Positions 14,322-22,356 of a stretch of DNA of 30,589 nucleotides are shown piece by piece (within the stretch, counting starts at the first letter, position 1; each line of letters begins with the position of its first letter). Position numbers and translations under genes: made by a program. The notes under the pieces are model-generated. The model ran no database searches. It was not told the origin of the DNA and saw only the letters and a program-made list of their open reading frames with translations. This DNA comes from an uncultured Oscillospiraceae bacterium (GTDB lineage Bacteria; Bacillota; Clostridia; Oscillospirales; Oscillospiraceae): positions 1-30,589 of the forward strand of contig CAJTSQ010000030.1 in assembly GCA_910578735.1 (NCBI GenBank). The letters are read 5' to 3'.

Positions 14322-15956
14322 TTACCCCTGATTTTGGGCCTCCACCAGGCGCACGCCGCAGTATTTTTCCCTGAGCTTGGGCTTTTCAATCTTGCCGGTG
14401 GGGTTGCGGGGGACGTCGGCGAAGATGATCTTCCTGGGGCGCTTGTACCGGGGCAGGTCCATACAGAACTGGTTGATTTCGCTCTCGGTGCAGGTCATGC
14501 CCTCCTTCACCTGGATGATGGCGGCGGCGATCTCGCCCAGCCGTTTGTCGGGCAGGCCGATGACGGCCACGTCGTGAATCTTGGGGTAGGCGGATAGGAA
14601 GTCTTCAATCTGTACGGGGTACAGGTTCTCGCCGCCGGAGATAATGACGTCCTTCTTCCGGTCCACCAGGAAGACGAAGCCGTCCTCGTCCTGACGGGCC
14701 ATATCGCCGGTGTGGAGCCAGCCGTTTTCCAGCACCTCGGCGGTGGCCTCGGGGTTGTGGTAGTAGCACACCATCACCCCGGGGCCCTTTACGCACAGTT
14801 CGCCCACATCGCCCTGCTTGACAGGTACATTCTGCTCGTCCACGATCTTGATCTTCCAGCCGTAGCCGGGCACGCCGATGGCCCCCACTTTATGGACGTT
14901 GCCCAGCCCCAGGTGGACGCAGCCCGGGCCGGTGCATTCGGACAGGCCGTAATTGGTGTCGTACTTGTGGTGGGGGAAGTACTTCAGCCAGTGCTTGATG
15001 AGGGAGGGGGGCACTGGCTGGGCCCCGATGTGCATCAGCCGCCATTGGGAGAGCTGGAAATCCTGGATTTTCAGCTCCTCCCGGTCCAGGGCGGCCAGAA
15101 TGTCCTGGGCCCAGGGCACCAGCAGCCAGACGATGGTGCATTTCTCCTGGCTGGCCGCCTGGAAAATAGAGGCGGGGGAGTTGCCCTTGAGCAGGACGGC
15201 CTTGCTGCCGGTGAACAGGGAGCCGAACCAGTGCATTTTGGCCCCGGTGTGGTACAGGGGCGGGATGCACAGAAAGACATCGTCGTGGGTGGTCTCGTGG
15301 TGGATGGACTCCATCCGGGCCGACTGCATCAGGGCGGTGTGCTTCAGGAGAATGGCCTTGGGGAAGCCGGTGGTGCCCGAGGAGTAGTAAATGGCCGCCT
15401 CGTCCTCGTCGTCCACCAGCACCTTGGGGGCCCGGCTGGAGCAGTTGGCGGTGGAGCGCAGATAGTCCTCTGCAAAAGCGGGACAGCTCTCCCCCACGAA
15501 GAACAGCAGCATCTGCCTGGAAATCTTGGGTACAATAGGCTCCATCCGGCTGGTGAACTCCGGGCCGAAGAACAGCACATCCGCGTCCGCCAGCTTCAGG
15601 CAGTACTCGATCTCGTCGGAGGTGTAGCGGAAGTTTAGGGGGACAGCGATGGCCCCCGTCTTTAAAATGCCAAAGTAGACGGGCAGCCACTCCAGACAGT
15701 TCATCATCAGAATGGCCACCTTCTGACCCTTGCGGATGCCGCGGGCCAGGAGCATGTTGGCCACCCGGTTGGCCTTCTCGTCAAAGATGGACCAGGTGAT
15801 CTCCCGGCGGTAGGGGGCGTCGCCGGTGGGCTGGATCAGCTCGTACTCCTGCCAGGAGACCCGCTGCTCCTCCCGGACCTCCGGGTTGATCTCGACCAGG
15901 GCGACCTCCTCGCCATACAGCTTGCTGTTGCGCTCCAACAGATCGGTGATGGGCAT
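14322..15956 (-). CDS. Acyl-CoA synthetase (AMP-forming)
   Basis: The 544-residue protein is an ANL-superfamily acyl-CoA ligase that activates a fatty or aryl acid with ATP to an acyl-AMP and then an acyl-CoA. The motifs are in order: the P-loop YYSSGTTGFPK at 190-200, the YGLSECTGPG substrate/AMP motif, the HTGDMARQDEDGF hinge region, DRKKDVIISGGENLYPVQIE and the C-terminal lysine motif PRNPTGKIEKPKL. An insertion near residues 30-55 (SWQEYELIQPTGDAPYRREI) is typical of a subset of these enzymes. The specific acid cannot be read from sequence. The start ATG 15956 has GGAAAGGAACGAGCGCA ahead. The gene is followed by a coupled unknown gene. Confidence 0.9.
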   Translation of the reverse strand: MPITDLLERNSKLYGEEVALVEINPEVREEQRVSWQEYELIQPTGDAPYRREITWSIFDEKANRVANMLLARGIRKGQKVAILMMNCLEWLPVYFGILKTGAIAVPLNFRYTSDEIEYCLKLADADVLFFGPEFTSRMEPIVPKISRQMLLFFVGESCPAFAEDYLRSTANCSSRAPKVLVDDEDEAAIYYSSGTTGFPKAILLKHTALMQSARMESIHHETTHDDVFLCIPPLYHTGAKMHWFGSLFTGSKAVLLKGNSPASIFQAASQEKCTIVWLLVPWAQDILAALDREELKIQDFQLSQWRLMHIGAQPVPPSLIKHWLKYFPHHKYDTNYGLSECTGPGCVHLGLGNVHKVGAIGVPGYGWKIKIVDEQNVPVKQGDVGELCVKGPGVMVCYYHNPEATAEVLENGWLHTGDMARQDEDGFVFLVDRKKDVIISGGENLYPVQIEDFLSAYPKIHDVAVIGLPDKRLGEIAAAIIQVKEGMTCTESEINQFCMDLPRYKRPRKIIFADVPRNPTGKIEKPKLREKYCGVRLVEAQNQG

Positions 15957-15992
15957 TGCGCTCGTTCCTTTCCCGGCAGGCCGCGGCCCGCG

Positions 15993-16022
15993 CTGCTTTA
16001 TTGGTTTTAATCACTAAAGCAG
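15993..16022 (-). promoter_or_regulatory. Inverted repeat at the acyl-CoA synthetase promoter
   Basis: CTGCTTTA (15993-16000) and TAAAGCAG (16015-16022) are perfect inverted arms separated by 14 bases. One arm overlaps the -10 box and the other lies in the early transcribed region. The position, size and symmetry suit an operator for a dimeric regulator such as a TetR- or FadR-type repressor of fatty-acid genes. No such regulator lies next to it in this window. Confidence 0.5.
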
Positions 16023-16049
16023 TGTAGCCCATTTCCCACAGATTGTCAA
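16021..16049 (-). promoter_or_regulatory. Promoter of the acyl-CoA synthetase operon
   Basis: On the minus strand TTGACA (16049-16044) and TACACT (16026-16021) are spaced by 17 bases, a near-consensus sigma-A promoter. Transcription would start near 16014 and run into the gene at 15956. Confidence 0.82.
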
Positions 16050-16108
16050 GTGAAAAAACCGGGTTTCCCGCCCTTGCACTTATCTTCCGCCTGTATTACA
16101 ATCCCATT

Positions 16109-16164
16109 TGTAAGAAATCTGTAAGAGTTTTCCCACTGGCTTTGTAAGAATTCCCTGCTATGCT
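16109..16164 (+). promoter_or_regulatory. TGTAAG repeats and weak promoter of the two-component operon
   Basis: TGTAAG occurs at 16109-16114, 16120-16125 and 16143-16148, i.e. spaced by 11 and then 23 bases, so all lie on about the same face of the helix. Direct repeats in this phasing are the usual DNA site of OmpR/PhoB-family regulators. A -10 box TATGCT lies at 16159-16164, but the -35 region (CTGGCT, 16136-16141) is poor, as expected for an activated promoter. The third repeat overlaps the start of the spacer. Autoregulation by the regulator at 16196 is inferred. Confidence 0.6.
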
Positions 16165-16195
16165 GGGGCCAGCGAACGAGGAAGGAGTAAACCCG

Positions 16196-16897
16196 ATGAG
16201 CGAGCGAGAGACCATACTGGTGGTGGATGACGACAGGGAGATCGTAGGGGCCATTGCCGCCGCCCTGGAGAAGGAGGGCTACCGGGTCCTCCGGGCCTAC
16301 GACGGCATGGAGGCGCTGGACAGAGCCCTGGACCCAGACCTGCGGCTGATTCTCATGGACGTGATGATGCCCAAGCTGGACGGGCTGTCCGCCGTGCTGC
16401 GCATCCGGGAGCGGCGGAACCTGCCGGTGATTGTGCTGTCGGCCAAGAGCGAGGAGAGCGACAAGGTGCTGGGGCTCAGCATGGGGGCGGACGACTACGT
16501 GACCAAGCCCTTCAGCATGGGGGAGCTGGCCGCCCGGGTGCGCAGCCAGCTGCGGCGGTACACCAGCCTGGGGGACGTGAACGCCGCCCCGGAGGGGGTT
16601 GTCCTCAACGGCCGCCTGGCCTACGACCCCGCCGCCCGGACTCTGACGGCGGACGGCGAGCCGGTACGCCTGACCAACATCGAGACGGGCATTGTGGACC
16701 TGCTCATGCGCAACCTGGGCCGGGTGTTCCCCGCGGAGGAAATTTACCGCCGGGTGTGGGGAGAGGAGGCCTGGTCCTCCGAGGGCACGGTGATGGTGCA
16801 CATCCGGCGCATCCGGGAGAAAATTGAGCTCAATCCTCGTGAGCCAGACTATTTAAAGGTGGTGTGGGGCATTGGATACAAAATGGAAAAAAAGTAA
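16196..16897 (+). CDS. OmpR/PhoB-type response regulator
   Basis: The 233-residue protein has a receiver domain with the acidic pair in VVDDDRE (D11, D12), the phospho-acceptor Asp55 in LMDVMMPKLDG, Ser in VLSAKSEES and Lys in the VTKPFSMGEL motif. It ends in a winged-helix DNA-binding domain with the recognition helix in EGTVMVHIRRIREKIELN and the wing VVWGIGYKME. The start ATG 16196 has AGGAAGGAGTAAACCC ahead. It overlaps the kinase gene by 26 bases. The pair forms one transcription unit behind TGTAAG repeats. The stimulus is unknown. Confidence 0.93.
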   Translation: MSERETILVVDDDREIVGAIAAALEKEGYRVLRAYDGMEALDRALDPDLRLILMDVMMPKLDGLSAVLRIRERRNLPVIVLSAKSEESDKVLGLSMGADDYVTKPFSMGELAARVRSQLRRYTSLGDVNAAPEGVVLNGRLAYDPAARTLTADGEPVRLTNIETGIVDLLMRNLGRVFPAEEIYRRVWGEEAWSSEGTVMVHIRRIREKIELNPREPDYLKVVWGIGYKMEKK

Positions 16898-19235
16898 ATC
16901 AATCATTGGCTTTCTGGCCTTTCTGCTGGGGGTCTCTCTGCTTCTGGAGGGGGCGCTGTTCTTCGGGACTAAACTGACCTCTTCGGGCAGCCGGCGGTGG
17001 ATCTCCGACAGCTTCGCCTCCGACTGGCGGGACACAACGGAGTTTCGAGGCTTCGTCTCCTCCCGGCTGGAGCGGCTCATTACCATGGGGGCTGGGGGCT
17101 GGGCTTACAGCGGTTTCAACTATTACGGTGACTACGACTGGGGCGACGGGAACGGCCCAGCGCCGTCCTCTGGCGCGGAGCGGTGGGCCAAAGGAGCCCA
17201 TGAACGGATGAAGGAGGACAAGAACATCCTCTACCGTGTGGAGAAGGAGGGGGAGACCCTTTACAGCAACAGTGACACGCTGACCGCCTCTACCACGGCG
17301 GCACAGCTGCCCGAGGGGTACGGCTTTCTCCTGCAATTCGACGGGGAGAAGGTCCGGGCCTGGAAGGATGGCAGCGAGCTGGACCTCTACGGCGACGGCT
17401 ACTACCGTTTTGAGAGCATCGACGAGCCCTATCAGTGGTATGTCCCCGGCTACAAGAACTTCACCGTGGACGAGGCGGGGAGCAAGGTCAAGGTGACCAT
17501 GGCCGTTATCAACAGCCCGCAGATTTTCATCAAAGGCAACTATGGAAACTCCGGGTCCAACGAGTACAACGAGCTGTACTATCTGAAACGGAACCTGGGG
17601 GCTTACCGGGAAGAAATTATGGGCCACGCCGTCCGCACGGGCGTGGGCGCGGGGCTGTTTCTGGTGTACCTTCTGCTGCGGAAGGACAAAAAACGGGCGG
17701 ACATGGCCCTGGCCCGGGGGACCAGGAAAATCTGGTTTGAGGTCAAGGTCTTGGCCGCTGTGCTGCTGGTGTTCTTCTGCCTCCCCCGCCCGGAGTACCT
17801 GGGGGATATCTGGCAGGAGCTGACCTACGCCTACGCACCCCAGGCCAGTGCCTCAGCCGAAGCCATCCCCGGAGACGTCTATCTCAACGGCGACATCATA
17901 GCGGAGCTGGAGCAGAATGGGATCAGCTATGAGGAGTGGCTGACGGAGAACGGTTTTTATGACAGCTACAATATTCCCCTTGTGGAGCAGACCACCAGCA
18001 TCGGCACGGCGGTGGCCATCCTCAGTGAAAACGGCGGCTGGCTGCTGCGGGAATATCTGGGGGAGCTGGCGGACCACATCCCGGGCCTGCTGGCGGTGTT
18101 CTGGGGGCTGTACCTGCTGATTTTCAATGACTGGCGGTATAATAAACACCCCTGGAAACAAGGCGTATTCGGTTTGATGGCCGTCCACGAGCTCAAGTAC
18201 CCCCTGCAAAAGCGGCTGAGCCGGATGAACGGCTGGCTGGGACTGGCCATGTTCCTGCTGTGGCTGGAGGTGCTGTTCTTCCTGGTGGCCCAGACGGTGG
18301 AGCTGTATATGCCCTCCTGGGCCATTTGGAACCTGTTCGGCCTGCCCTGGCTGCTGGCCCTGGGGGCATACGCATGGTTCTTCTGGCGGCAGCGGAAGAT
18401 ATGGCAGGACTTCGGCGCGGTGGCCGGTCAGCTGGAAGCCGTTCGGGCGGGGGATGTGGAAAGGGATCTGGCCTTGCAGGAGGACAGCGACCTGTACCAG
18501 ATGGCCGACGACCTGAACCACATCCGTCAGGGCCTGCACCAGGCGGTGGAGGAGCGCACCCGCAGCGAGCGGATGAAGGTGGAGCTTGTCACCAACGTGT
18601 CCCACGACCTGAAAACCCCCCTCACCTCCATCATCAGCTACACCGAGCTGCTCTCCCAGGAGCCCCTGGAGCCTCCGGCCAGCGAGTACGTTCAGATTAT
18701 GGGGGAAAAGGCCCAGCGGCTCAAGGCTATGGTTCAGGACGTGTTTGAGGTGAGCAAGGCGGCGTCGGGACAACTCCCCGTTAAATTGGAACGGCTTGAT
18801 TACGCCCGGTTATTGCGCCAGACCCTGGCCGACATGGCCCAGGCCATCGACAACAGCGGCCTGACCCTGCGCGCCGCCATCCCCGAGGAGGAGGTGCCCA
18901 TCACCGCCGACAGTGACCGGATGTACCGGGTGTTCCAGAACCTCATCGGCAACGCTTTGAAGTACTCCCTGCCCGGCTCCCGGGTCTACCTGAATCTGAC
19001 GGTGGAGGGGGGACAGGCCAGCGCCAGCGTGCGGAACACCTCCGCCGCCGAGCTGAGGCCCGGCGCGGACTACACCGCCCGGTTCGTCCGGGGGGACGAG
19101 AGCCGCACCGACGGCGGCTCCGGCCTGGGGCTTTCCATTGCGGAGTCCTTTACCCGGGCCTGCGGCGGCACGCTGACTGTGTCTACCGAAGCGGATTTGT
19201 TCACCGCCGTGGTGACCTTCTCAATCGAGCAGTAA
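16872..19235 (+). CDS. Multi-span sensor histidine kinase
   Basis: The 787-residue kinase starts at TTG 16872 (TTG GAT ACA), inside the regulator's 3' end. A first membrane helix lies at 11-31, and an outside-facing region of about 220 residues follows. Further helices lie at about 252-272, 290-309, 401-419, 455-477 and 488-505. After a HAMP-like linker (RAGDVERDLALQEDSDLYQM) comes the H-box TNVSHDLKTPLTSI with His578, then the N-box FQNLIGNALKYS and the G-box DGGSGLGLSIAESF. A second extracellular-looking loop between about 310 and 400 adds sensory surface. No known ligand-binding domain was recognised. The overlap with the regulator supports coupled expression. Confidence 0.9.
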   Translation: MDTKWKKSKSIIGFLAFLLGVSLLLEGALFFGTKLTSSGSRRWISDSFASDWRDTTEFRGFVSSRLERLITMGAGGWAYSGFNYYGDYDWGDGNGPAPSSGAERWAKGAHERMKEDKNILYRVEKEGETLYSNSDTLTASTTAAQLPEGYGFLLQFDGEKVRAWKDGSELDLYGDGYYRFESIDEPYQWYVPGYKNFTVDEAGSKVKVTMAVINSPQIFIKGNYGNSGSNEYNELYYLKRNLGAYREEIMGHAVRTGVGAGLFLVYLLLRKDKKRADMALARGTRKIWFEVKVLAAVLLVFFCLPRPEYLGDIWQELTYAYAPQASASAEAIPGDVYLNGDIIAELEQNGISYEEWLTENGFYDSYNIPLVEQTTSIGTAVAILSENGGWLLREYLGELADHIPGLLAVFWGLYLLIFNDWRYNKHPWKQGVFGLMAVHELKYPLQKRLSRMNGWLGLAMFLLWLEVLFFLVAQTVELYMPSWAIWNLFGLPWLLALGAYAWFFWRQRKIWQDFGAVAGQLEAVRAGDVERDLALQEDSDLYQMADDLNHIRQGLHQAVEERTRSERMKVELVTNVSHDLKTPLTSIISYTELLSQEPLEPPASEYVQIMGEKAQRLKAMVQDVFEVSKAASGQLPVKLERLDYARLLRQTLADMAQAIDNSGLTLRAAIPEEEVPITADSDRMYRVFQNLIGNALKYSLPGSRVYLNLTVEGGQASASVRNTSAAELRPGADYTARFVRGDESRTDGGSGLGLSIAESFTRACGGTLTVSTEADLFTAVVTFSIEQ

Positions 19236-19269
19236 AAGATTTCCGGGCCTTTCGGCCCGGAAATCTTTT
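19234..19269. terminator. Bidirectional terminator
   Basis: A 16-bp perfect stem AAAAGATTTCCGGGCC (19234-19249) / GGCCCGGAAATCTTTT (19254-19269) with loop TTTC. The A/T-rich ends give a U-tract on both strands. It separates the convergent kinase gene and the ACT-domain gene. Confidence 0.9.
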
Positions 19270-19275
19270 ATAATC

Positions 19276-19710
19276 TTACAGCTTGTCAATCTCCTCCTGC
19301 TCCACCACCTGGATGCCCCGCTGGGCCAGGGCGGAAGATGCGGCGGCGTTGTCAGCCACCCGGAAGATCATATAGGCGTGCTCTGCGTCCCTGCCGCCCA
19401 GGAAGGCGTACATATACTCCACATTCACCTTGGCATCGGTGAGGGCCTGGAGGACCTTGTTCAGCCCGCCGGGCACGTCGGGGATGGCCACCCCCAGCAC
19501 GGGGGTAACGTTGTGGACATAGCCCGCGTCCTTCAGCACGGTGGTGGTCTTATACACGTCGTCCACGATGATGCGGGCGATGCCGAAGTCGCTGGTCTCG
19601 GCCAGGGAGAAGGCTCGCATGTCGATTTTGTTCTGGGCCAGCACCCCGGTCATGGCGTAGAGCGCCCCGGGCTTGTTCTCCAAAAAGACGGAAATCTGCT
19701 TGATGCTCAC
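19276..19710 (-). CDS. Tandem ACT-domain protein
   Basis: This 144-residue protein is two ACT domains in tandem (MSIKQISVFLENKPGALYAM; the second half includes VPGGLNKVLQALTDAKVNVE). ACT domains bind amino acids and regulate enzymes. Stand-alone ones of this type are commonly found next to phenylacetate-CoA ligase and IOR genes, so sensing of an aromatic or branched amino acid is likely. The start is GTG 19710, with GGAGGAAGCAACC ahead. It is downstream of paaK, across a palindromic repeat at 19747-19812, and ends at a shared terminator. The effector is not determined. Confidence 0.85.
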   Translation of the reverse strand: MSIKQISVFLENKPGALYAMTGVLAQNKIDMRAFSLAETSDFGIARIIVDDVYKTTTVLKDAGYVHNVTPVLGVAIPDVPGGLNKVLQALTDAKVNVEYMYAFLGGRDAEHAYMIFRVADNAAASSALAQRGIQVVEQEEIDKL

Positions 19711-19746
19711 GGTTGCTTCCTCCTAACATAAACGGGTTTACCCGTA

Positions 19747-19812
19747 GGGGGCGGCCTCTGTGCCGCCCCGCTGCTTGAATTTGATTCACGGGGCGGCACG
19801 GAGGCCGCCCCC
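19747..19812. repeat. 24-bp inverted repeat between paaK and ACT gene
   Basis: GGGGGCGGCCTCTGTGCCGCCCCG (19747-19770 in parts) and its near-perfect complement at 19789-19812 (one G-T mismatch) are separated by 18 bases. It occupies the gap between paaK and the ACT gene and would form a very strong RNA hairpin without a U-tract. It looks like a dispersed intergenic palindrome rather than a terminator, possibly a processing or mRNA-stabilising element. Confidence 0.75.
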
Positions 19813-19823
19813 TGCATGCGGCG

Positions 19824-21125
19824 TTAAATCTTCCGCTTGTCAATGACCCGCACGGCCTTGCCCTCGCTGCGGACGATGGTCTTGGGGGCCACAAGGGTGA
19901 CCTTGGCGGCCAGGCCCAGCATGGACCGCAGGCCATCCACCAGCTCCTTCTGCCGCTTGGCAATCTCGCCCATGTTGTCGGTGAACATCTCGGGGGTCAT
20001 CTCCACCTGGACGTCCAGGGTGTCCGTGTTCTTCACCCGGTCCACGATGATCTGGTAGTTGGCGGGGTAGCCGTGGTTGAGCAGGACGGTCTCGATCTGG
20101 GACGGGAACACGTTGACGCCCCGGATAATGAGCATGTCGTCGGACCGGCCCATGGGCTTGCACATCTTCACATGGGTGCGGCCGCAGGAGCACTTCTCCC
20201 GGGTGAGCATACAGATATCCCGGGTGCGGTAGCGCAGCAGGGGGAAGGCCTCCTTGGTGATGGAGGTGAACACCAGCTCCCCCTTACTCCCCTCGGGGAG
20301 GACCTCGCCGGTGTCGGGGTCGATGATCTCAGCGATGAAGTGGTCCTCGTTGATGTGCATACCCGTCTGGGCGGAACACTCGAAGGACACGCCGGGGCCG
20401 GACAGCTCGGTCAGGCCGTAGATGTCGTAGGCTTTAATACCCAAAGTATTCTGAATGTCCTGCCGCATCTCCTCGCTCCAGGCCTCGGCGCCGAAGATGC
20501 CCGCTTTCAGGGGGATCTGGTCGGGGGTGAGGCCCATCTCCTTCATGGTCTCGCCGATGTAGGCGGCGTAGGAGGGGGTGCAGCACAGGATGGTGGCGGA
20601 CAGGTCCTTGATGAACATAATCTGCCGCTCGGTGTTGCCCGAGGAGGTGGGGATGGTGAGGCAGCCCACCTTGTGGGACCCGCCGTTCAGGCCGGGGCCG
20701 CCGGTGAACAGGCCGTAGCCGTAGGACACCTGGCACACGTCCTCATCGGTGCCGCCGGCGGCCATGATGGCCCGGGCGCAGCAGTCCTCCCACAGGTCGA
20801 TGTCGTGCTGGGTGTAGAAGGCCACCACCCGCTTGCCGGTGGTGCCCGAGGTGGACTGGATGCGCACGCACTCCTTCAGGGGCTTGGCTACCAGCCCGTA
20901 GGGGTAGGCCTCCCGCAGGTCGGCCTTGGTGATGAAGGGCAGCTTGTGCAGGTCGTCGCTGGAGCGGATGTCGTCAGGGGTGAGGCCCTTCTCCTCCATC
21001 TTCTTGCGGTAGTAGGGCACATTGTCCCAGACGTGGCGCACCTGCTTCACAAGCCGCTCATCCTGCCAGGCCTTGATTTGTTCCCGGGACGCGCACTCGA
21101 TCTCGGGCTGGTAGTATCTTTCCAT
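19824..21125 (-). CDS. Phenylacetate-CoA ligase
   Basis: The 433-residue enzyme is a PaaK-type adenylating ligase (ATP + arylacetate + CoA). It has the P-loop STSGTTGKRVV near residues 91-101, YGLTELSGPG, RYRTRDICML, the Cys-rich CSCGRTHVKM and the C-terminal RGVNVFPSQIE segment. In aromatic amino acid fermenters it can run backward with IOR to make ATP from arylacetyl-CoA. An upstream in-frame ATG at 21134 lies directly against GGGGAGGA, too close for a start. ATG 21125 has this site 10 bases ahead. It sits in the iorA-iorB-paaK-ACT cluster on one strand. Confidence 0.92.
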   Translation of the reverse strand: MERYYQPEIECASREQIKAWQDERLVKQVRHVWDNVPYYRKKMEEKGLTPDDIRSSDDLHKLPFITKADLREAYPYGLVAKPLKECVRIQSTSGTTGKRVVAFYTQHDIDLWEDCCARAIMAAGGTDEDVCQVSYGYGLFTGGPGLNGGSHKVGCLTIPTSSGNTERQIMFIKDLSATILCCTPSYAAYIGETMKEMGLTPDQIPLKAGIFGAEAWSEEMRQDIQNTLGIKAYDIYGLTELSGPGVSFECSAQTGMHINEDHFIAEIIDPDTGEVLPEGSKGELVFTSITKEAFPLLRYRTRDICMLTREKCSCGRTHVKMCKPMGRSDDMLIIRGVNVFPSQIETVLLNHGYPANYQIIVDRVKNTDTLDVQVEMTPEMFTDNMGEIAKRQKELVDGLRSMLGLAAKVTLVAPKTIVRSEGKAVRVIDKRKI

Positions 21126-21158
21126 TGGAATCATTCCTCCCCAAAATAAGGTATGTTT

Positions 21159-21530
21159 TTATTTTGCCAGCAGGCGGCCCCGGTTCATAGTGACCTTGGT
21201 CTTGCCAAAGTCCATGTCAAAAATGGCGGTCACTGTCACCGGCGGCTCGGGCAGCAGGTCGAATACCCGCTCCGACTCCCAGTCCGCCAGCTCCGCAAAG
21301 TTCTCTTTGGTAAAGCCGTCATAGGTGGAGCCGTCCGCCCCCATGTCCATGTTGATCCGGGCCTCATAGCCCTTGTCCCCCTGGGTGATGGAGATGGCGT
21401 ATCTGGCGGAGTTCACAAACTCACTGGGCAGATTCTCCTTAAAAAACTGCTTCAGCGCCTGGGCGCTGGCGTCGTTGACCTCCTCCGCTTTCTTGGCGCC
21501 GCCCCCAAAGAGGCTTGAAAAGAGTCCCAT
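21159..21530 (-). CDS. Unknown 123-residue protein between iorB and paaK
   Basis: I do not recognise this family. The N-terminus, MGLFSSLFGGGAKKAEEV, is a short hydrophobic, glycine-rich stretch, suited to loose membrane or protein contact but not a full membrane helix. The rest is a soluble alpha/beta domain with SARYAISITQGDKGYEARIN, ELADWESERVFDLLPEPPVT and a final strand pair TVTAIFDMDFGKTKVTMNRG. It is about 30 bases ahead of paaK and on the same strand, so it is probably cotranscribed with the IOR/paaK genes. No role can be assigned. It begins ATG 21530 with AAGGAAG about 10 bases ahead. Confidence 0.7.
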   Translation of the reverse strand: MGLFSSLFGGGAKKAEEVNDASAQALKQFFKENLPSEFVNSARYAISITQGDKGYEARINMDMGADGSTYDGFTKENFAELADWESERVFDLLPEPPVTVTAIFDMDFGKTKVTMNRGRLLAK

Positions 21531-21580
21531 TGCTCATGCTTCCTTTCTGAATTATGATAAATTTAAAGGGTTGCTCTAAA

Positions 21581-21747
21581 AAGCCTCCCTTGCTAAAGGG
21601 AGGGGGACCGCCGGACGAAGTCCGGTGGTGGAGGGATTCCGTCAATCGAAAGGTTTTCGAGAGACGGAATCCCCCAGTCACGGCTTCGCCGTGCCAGCCC
21701 CCTTTCGCAAGGGGGCCTTTTTCGCCTGCGGGCGGGACGAGAGATTA
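21581..21747. repeat. Dispersed intergenic repeat with inverted ends
   Basis: The element starts with AAGCCTCCCTTGCTAAAGGG and ends with CCCCCTTTCGCAAGGGGG then CGCCTGCGGGCGGGACGAGA, its ends being inverted hairpin-type blocks. Inside is a second imperfect inverted pair (GATTCCGTC near 21635 and GACGGAATC near 21663). Both ends recur in the copy at 1-60. It fills the gap between iorB and the 123-residue gene, and its end abuts the iorB stop (TAA, 21747-21745). No ORF is present; it resembles a non-autonomous MITE- or REP-like element. Confidence 0.7.
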
Positions 21748-22317
21748 CGCCTTCTTTCCCAATTCAAAGGCCTTTTTGTTCAGCTCCAGGAATTTGGGGG
21801 GCACCATGGCCTCCAGAGACTTCTGCCAGGCCTCGTCGGGCAGGTCGAAGTAGTGGGACAGCCGGCCCATGAGGACGATATTCACCGCCTTGCTGCTCCC
21901 GGCCTCCTCGGCCAGCTTGAGGCAGTCCAGGGCGTCCACCTTGGCCCCGGCGGAGCGCATCTTCTCCACCAGGTTCTCCGGATAGCTGGCCGCGCCGGTG
22001 ATGACGGGCATGGGGTCGATCTGCTGGGTGGAGGTGACGATCTGGCCGTCTGGCTTGAGGTAACTCAGCCACCGGGCGGCCTCCAGCAGCTCGAAGGAGA
22101 CGATATAGTCCGCCTCTCCCTTGTCGATGACGGGGGAGTTTACCTTATCCCCATAGCGCACATAGGTGACCACCGACCCGCCCCGCTGGGACATGCCGTG
22201 GACCTCAGACACCTTCACGTCGTAGCCCTGCTCCATGAGAAGGTGGCCCAGCAGCTTGGAGGCCAGCAGGGAGCCCTGCCCCCCCACGCCCACGATCATA
22301 ATATTTTTGGTTTCCAT
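21745..22317 (-). CDS. Indolepyruvate ferredoxin oxidoreductase, beta subunit
   Basis: The 190-residue protein is the IorB (gamma-type domain) subunit of the arylpyruvate ferredoxin oxidoreductase, which turns indole-, phenyl- or hydroxyphenylpyruvate plus CoA into arylacetyl-CoA, CO2 and reduced ferredoxin. The N-terminal IMIVGVGGQGSLLASKLLGH motif and the VSEVHGMSQRGGSVVTYVRY motif are diagnostic of the 2-oxoacid:ferredoxin oxidoreductase gamma domain. The start ATG 22317 follows AAGGAG by 12 bases. It follows iorA across 109 bases holding palindromic repeats. Its stop codon abuts the repeat at 21581-21747. Confidence 0.9.
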   Translation of the reverse strand: METKNIMIVGVGGQGSLLASKLLGHLLMEQGYDVKVSEVHGMSQRGGSVVTYVRYGDKVNSPVIDKGEADYIVSFELLEAARWLSYLKPDGQIVTSTQQIDPMPVITGAASYPENLVEKMRSAGAKVDALDCLKLAEEAGSSKAVNIVLMGRLSHYFDLPDEAWQKSLEAMVPPKFLELNKKAFELGKKA

Positions 22318-22356
22318 ATGTCGAAACAACTCCTTATATTGAACCGGCCGAATGCA

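Noticed and set aside
21126..21134. ATG 21134 as the paaK start
   Set aside because: The GGAGGA site touches it directly; ATG 21125 has normal spacing.
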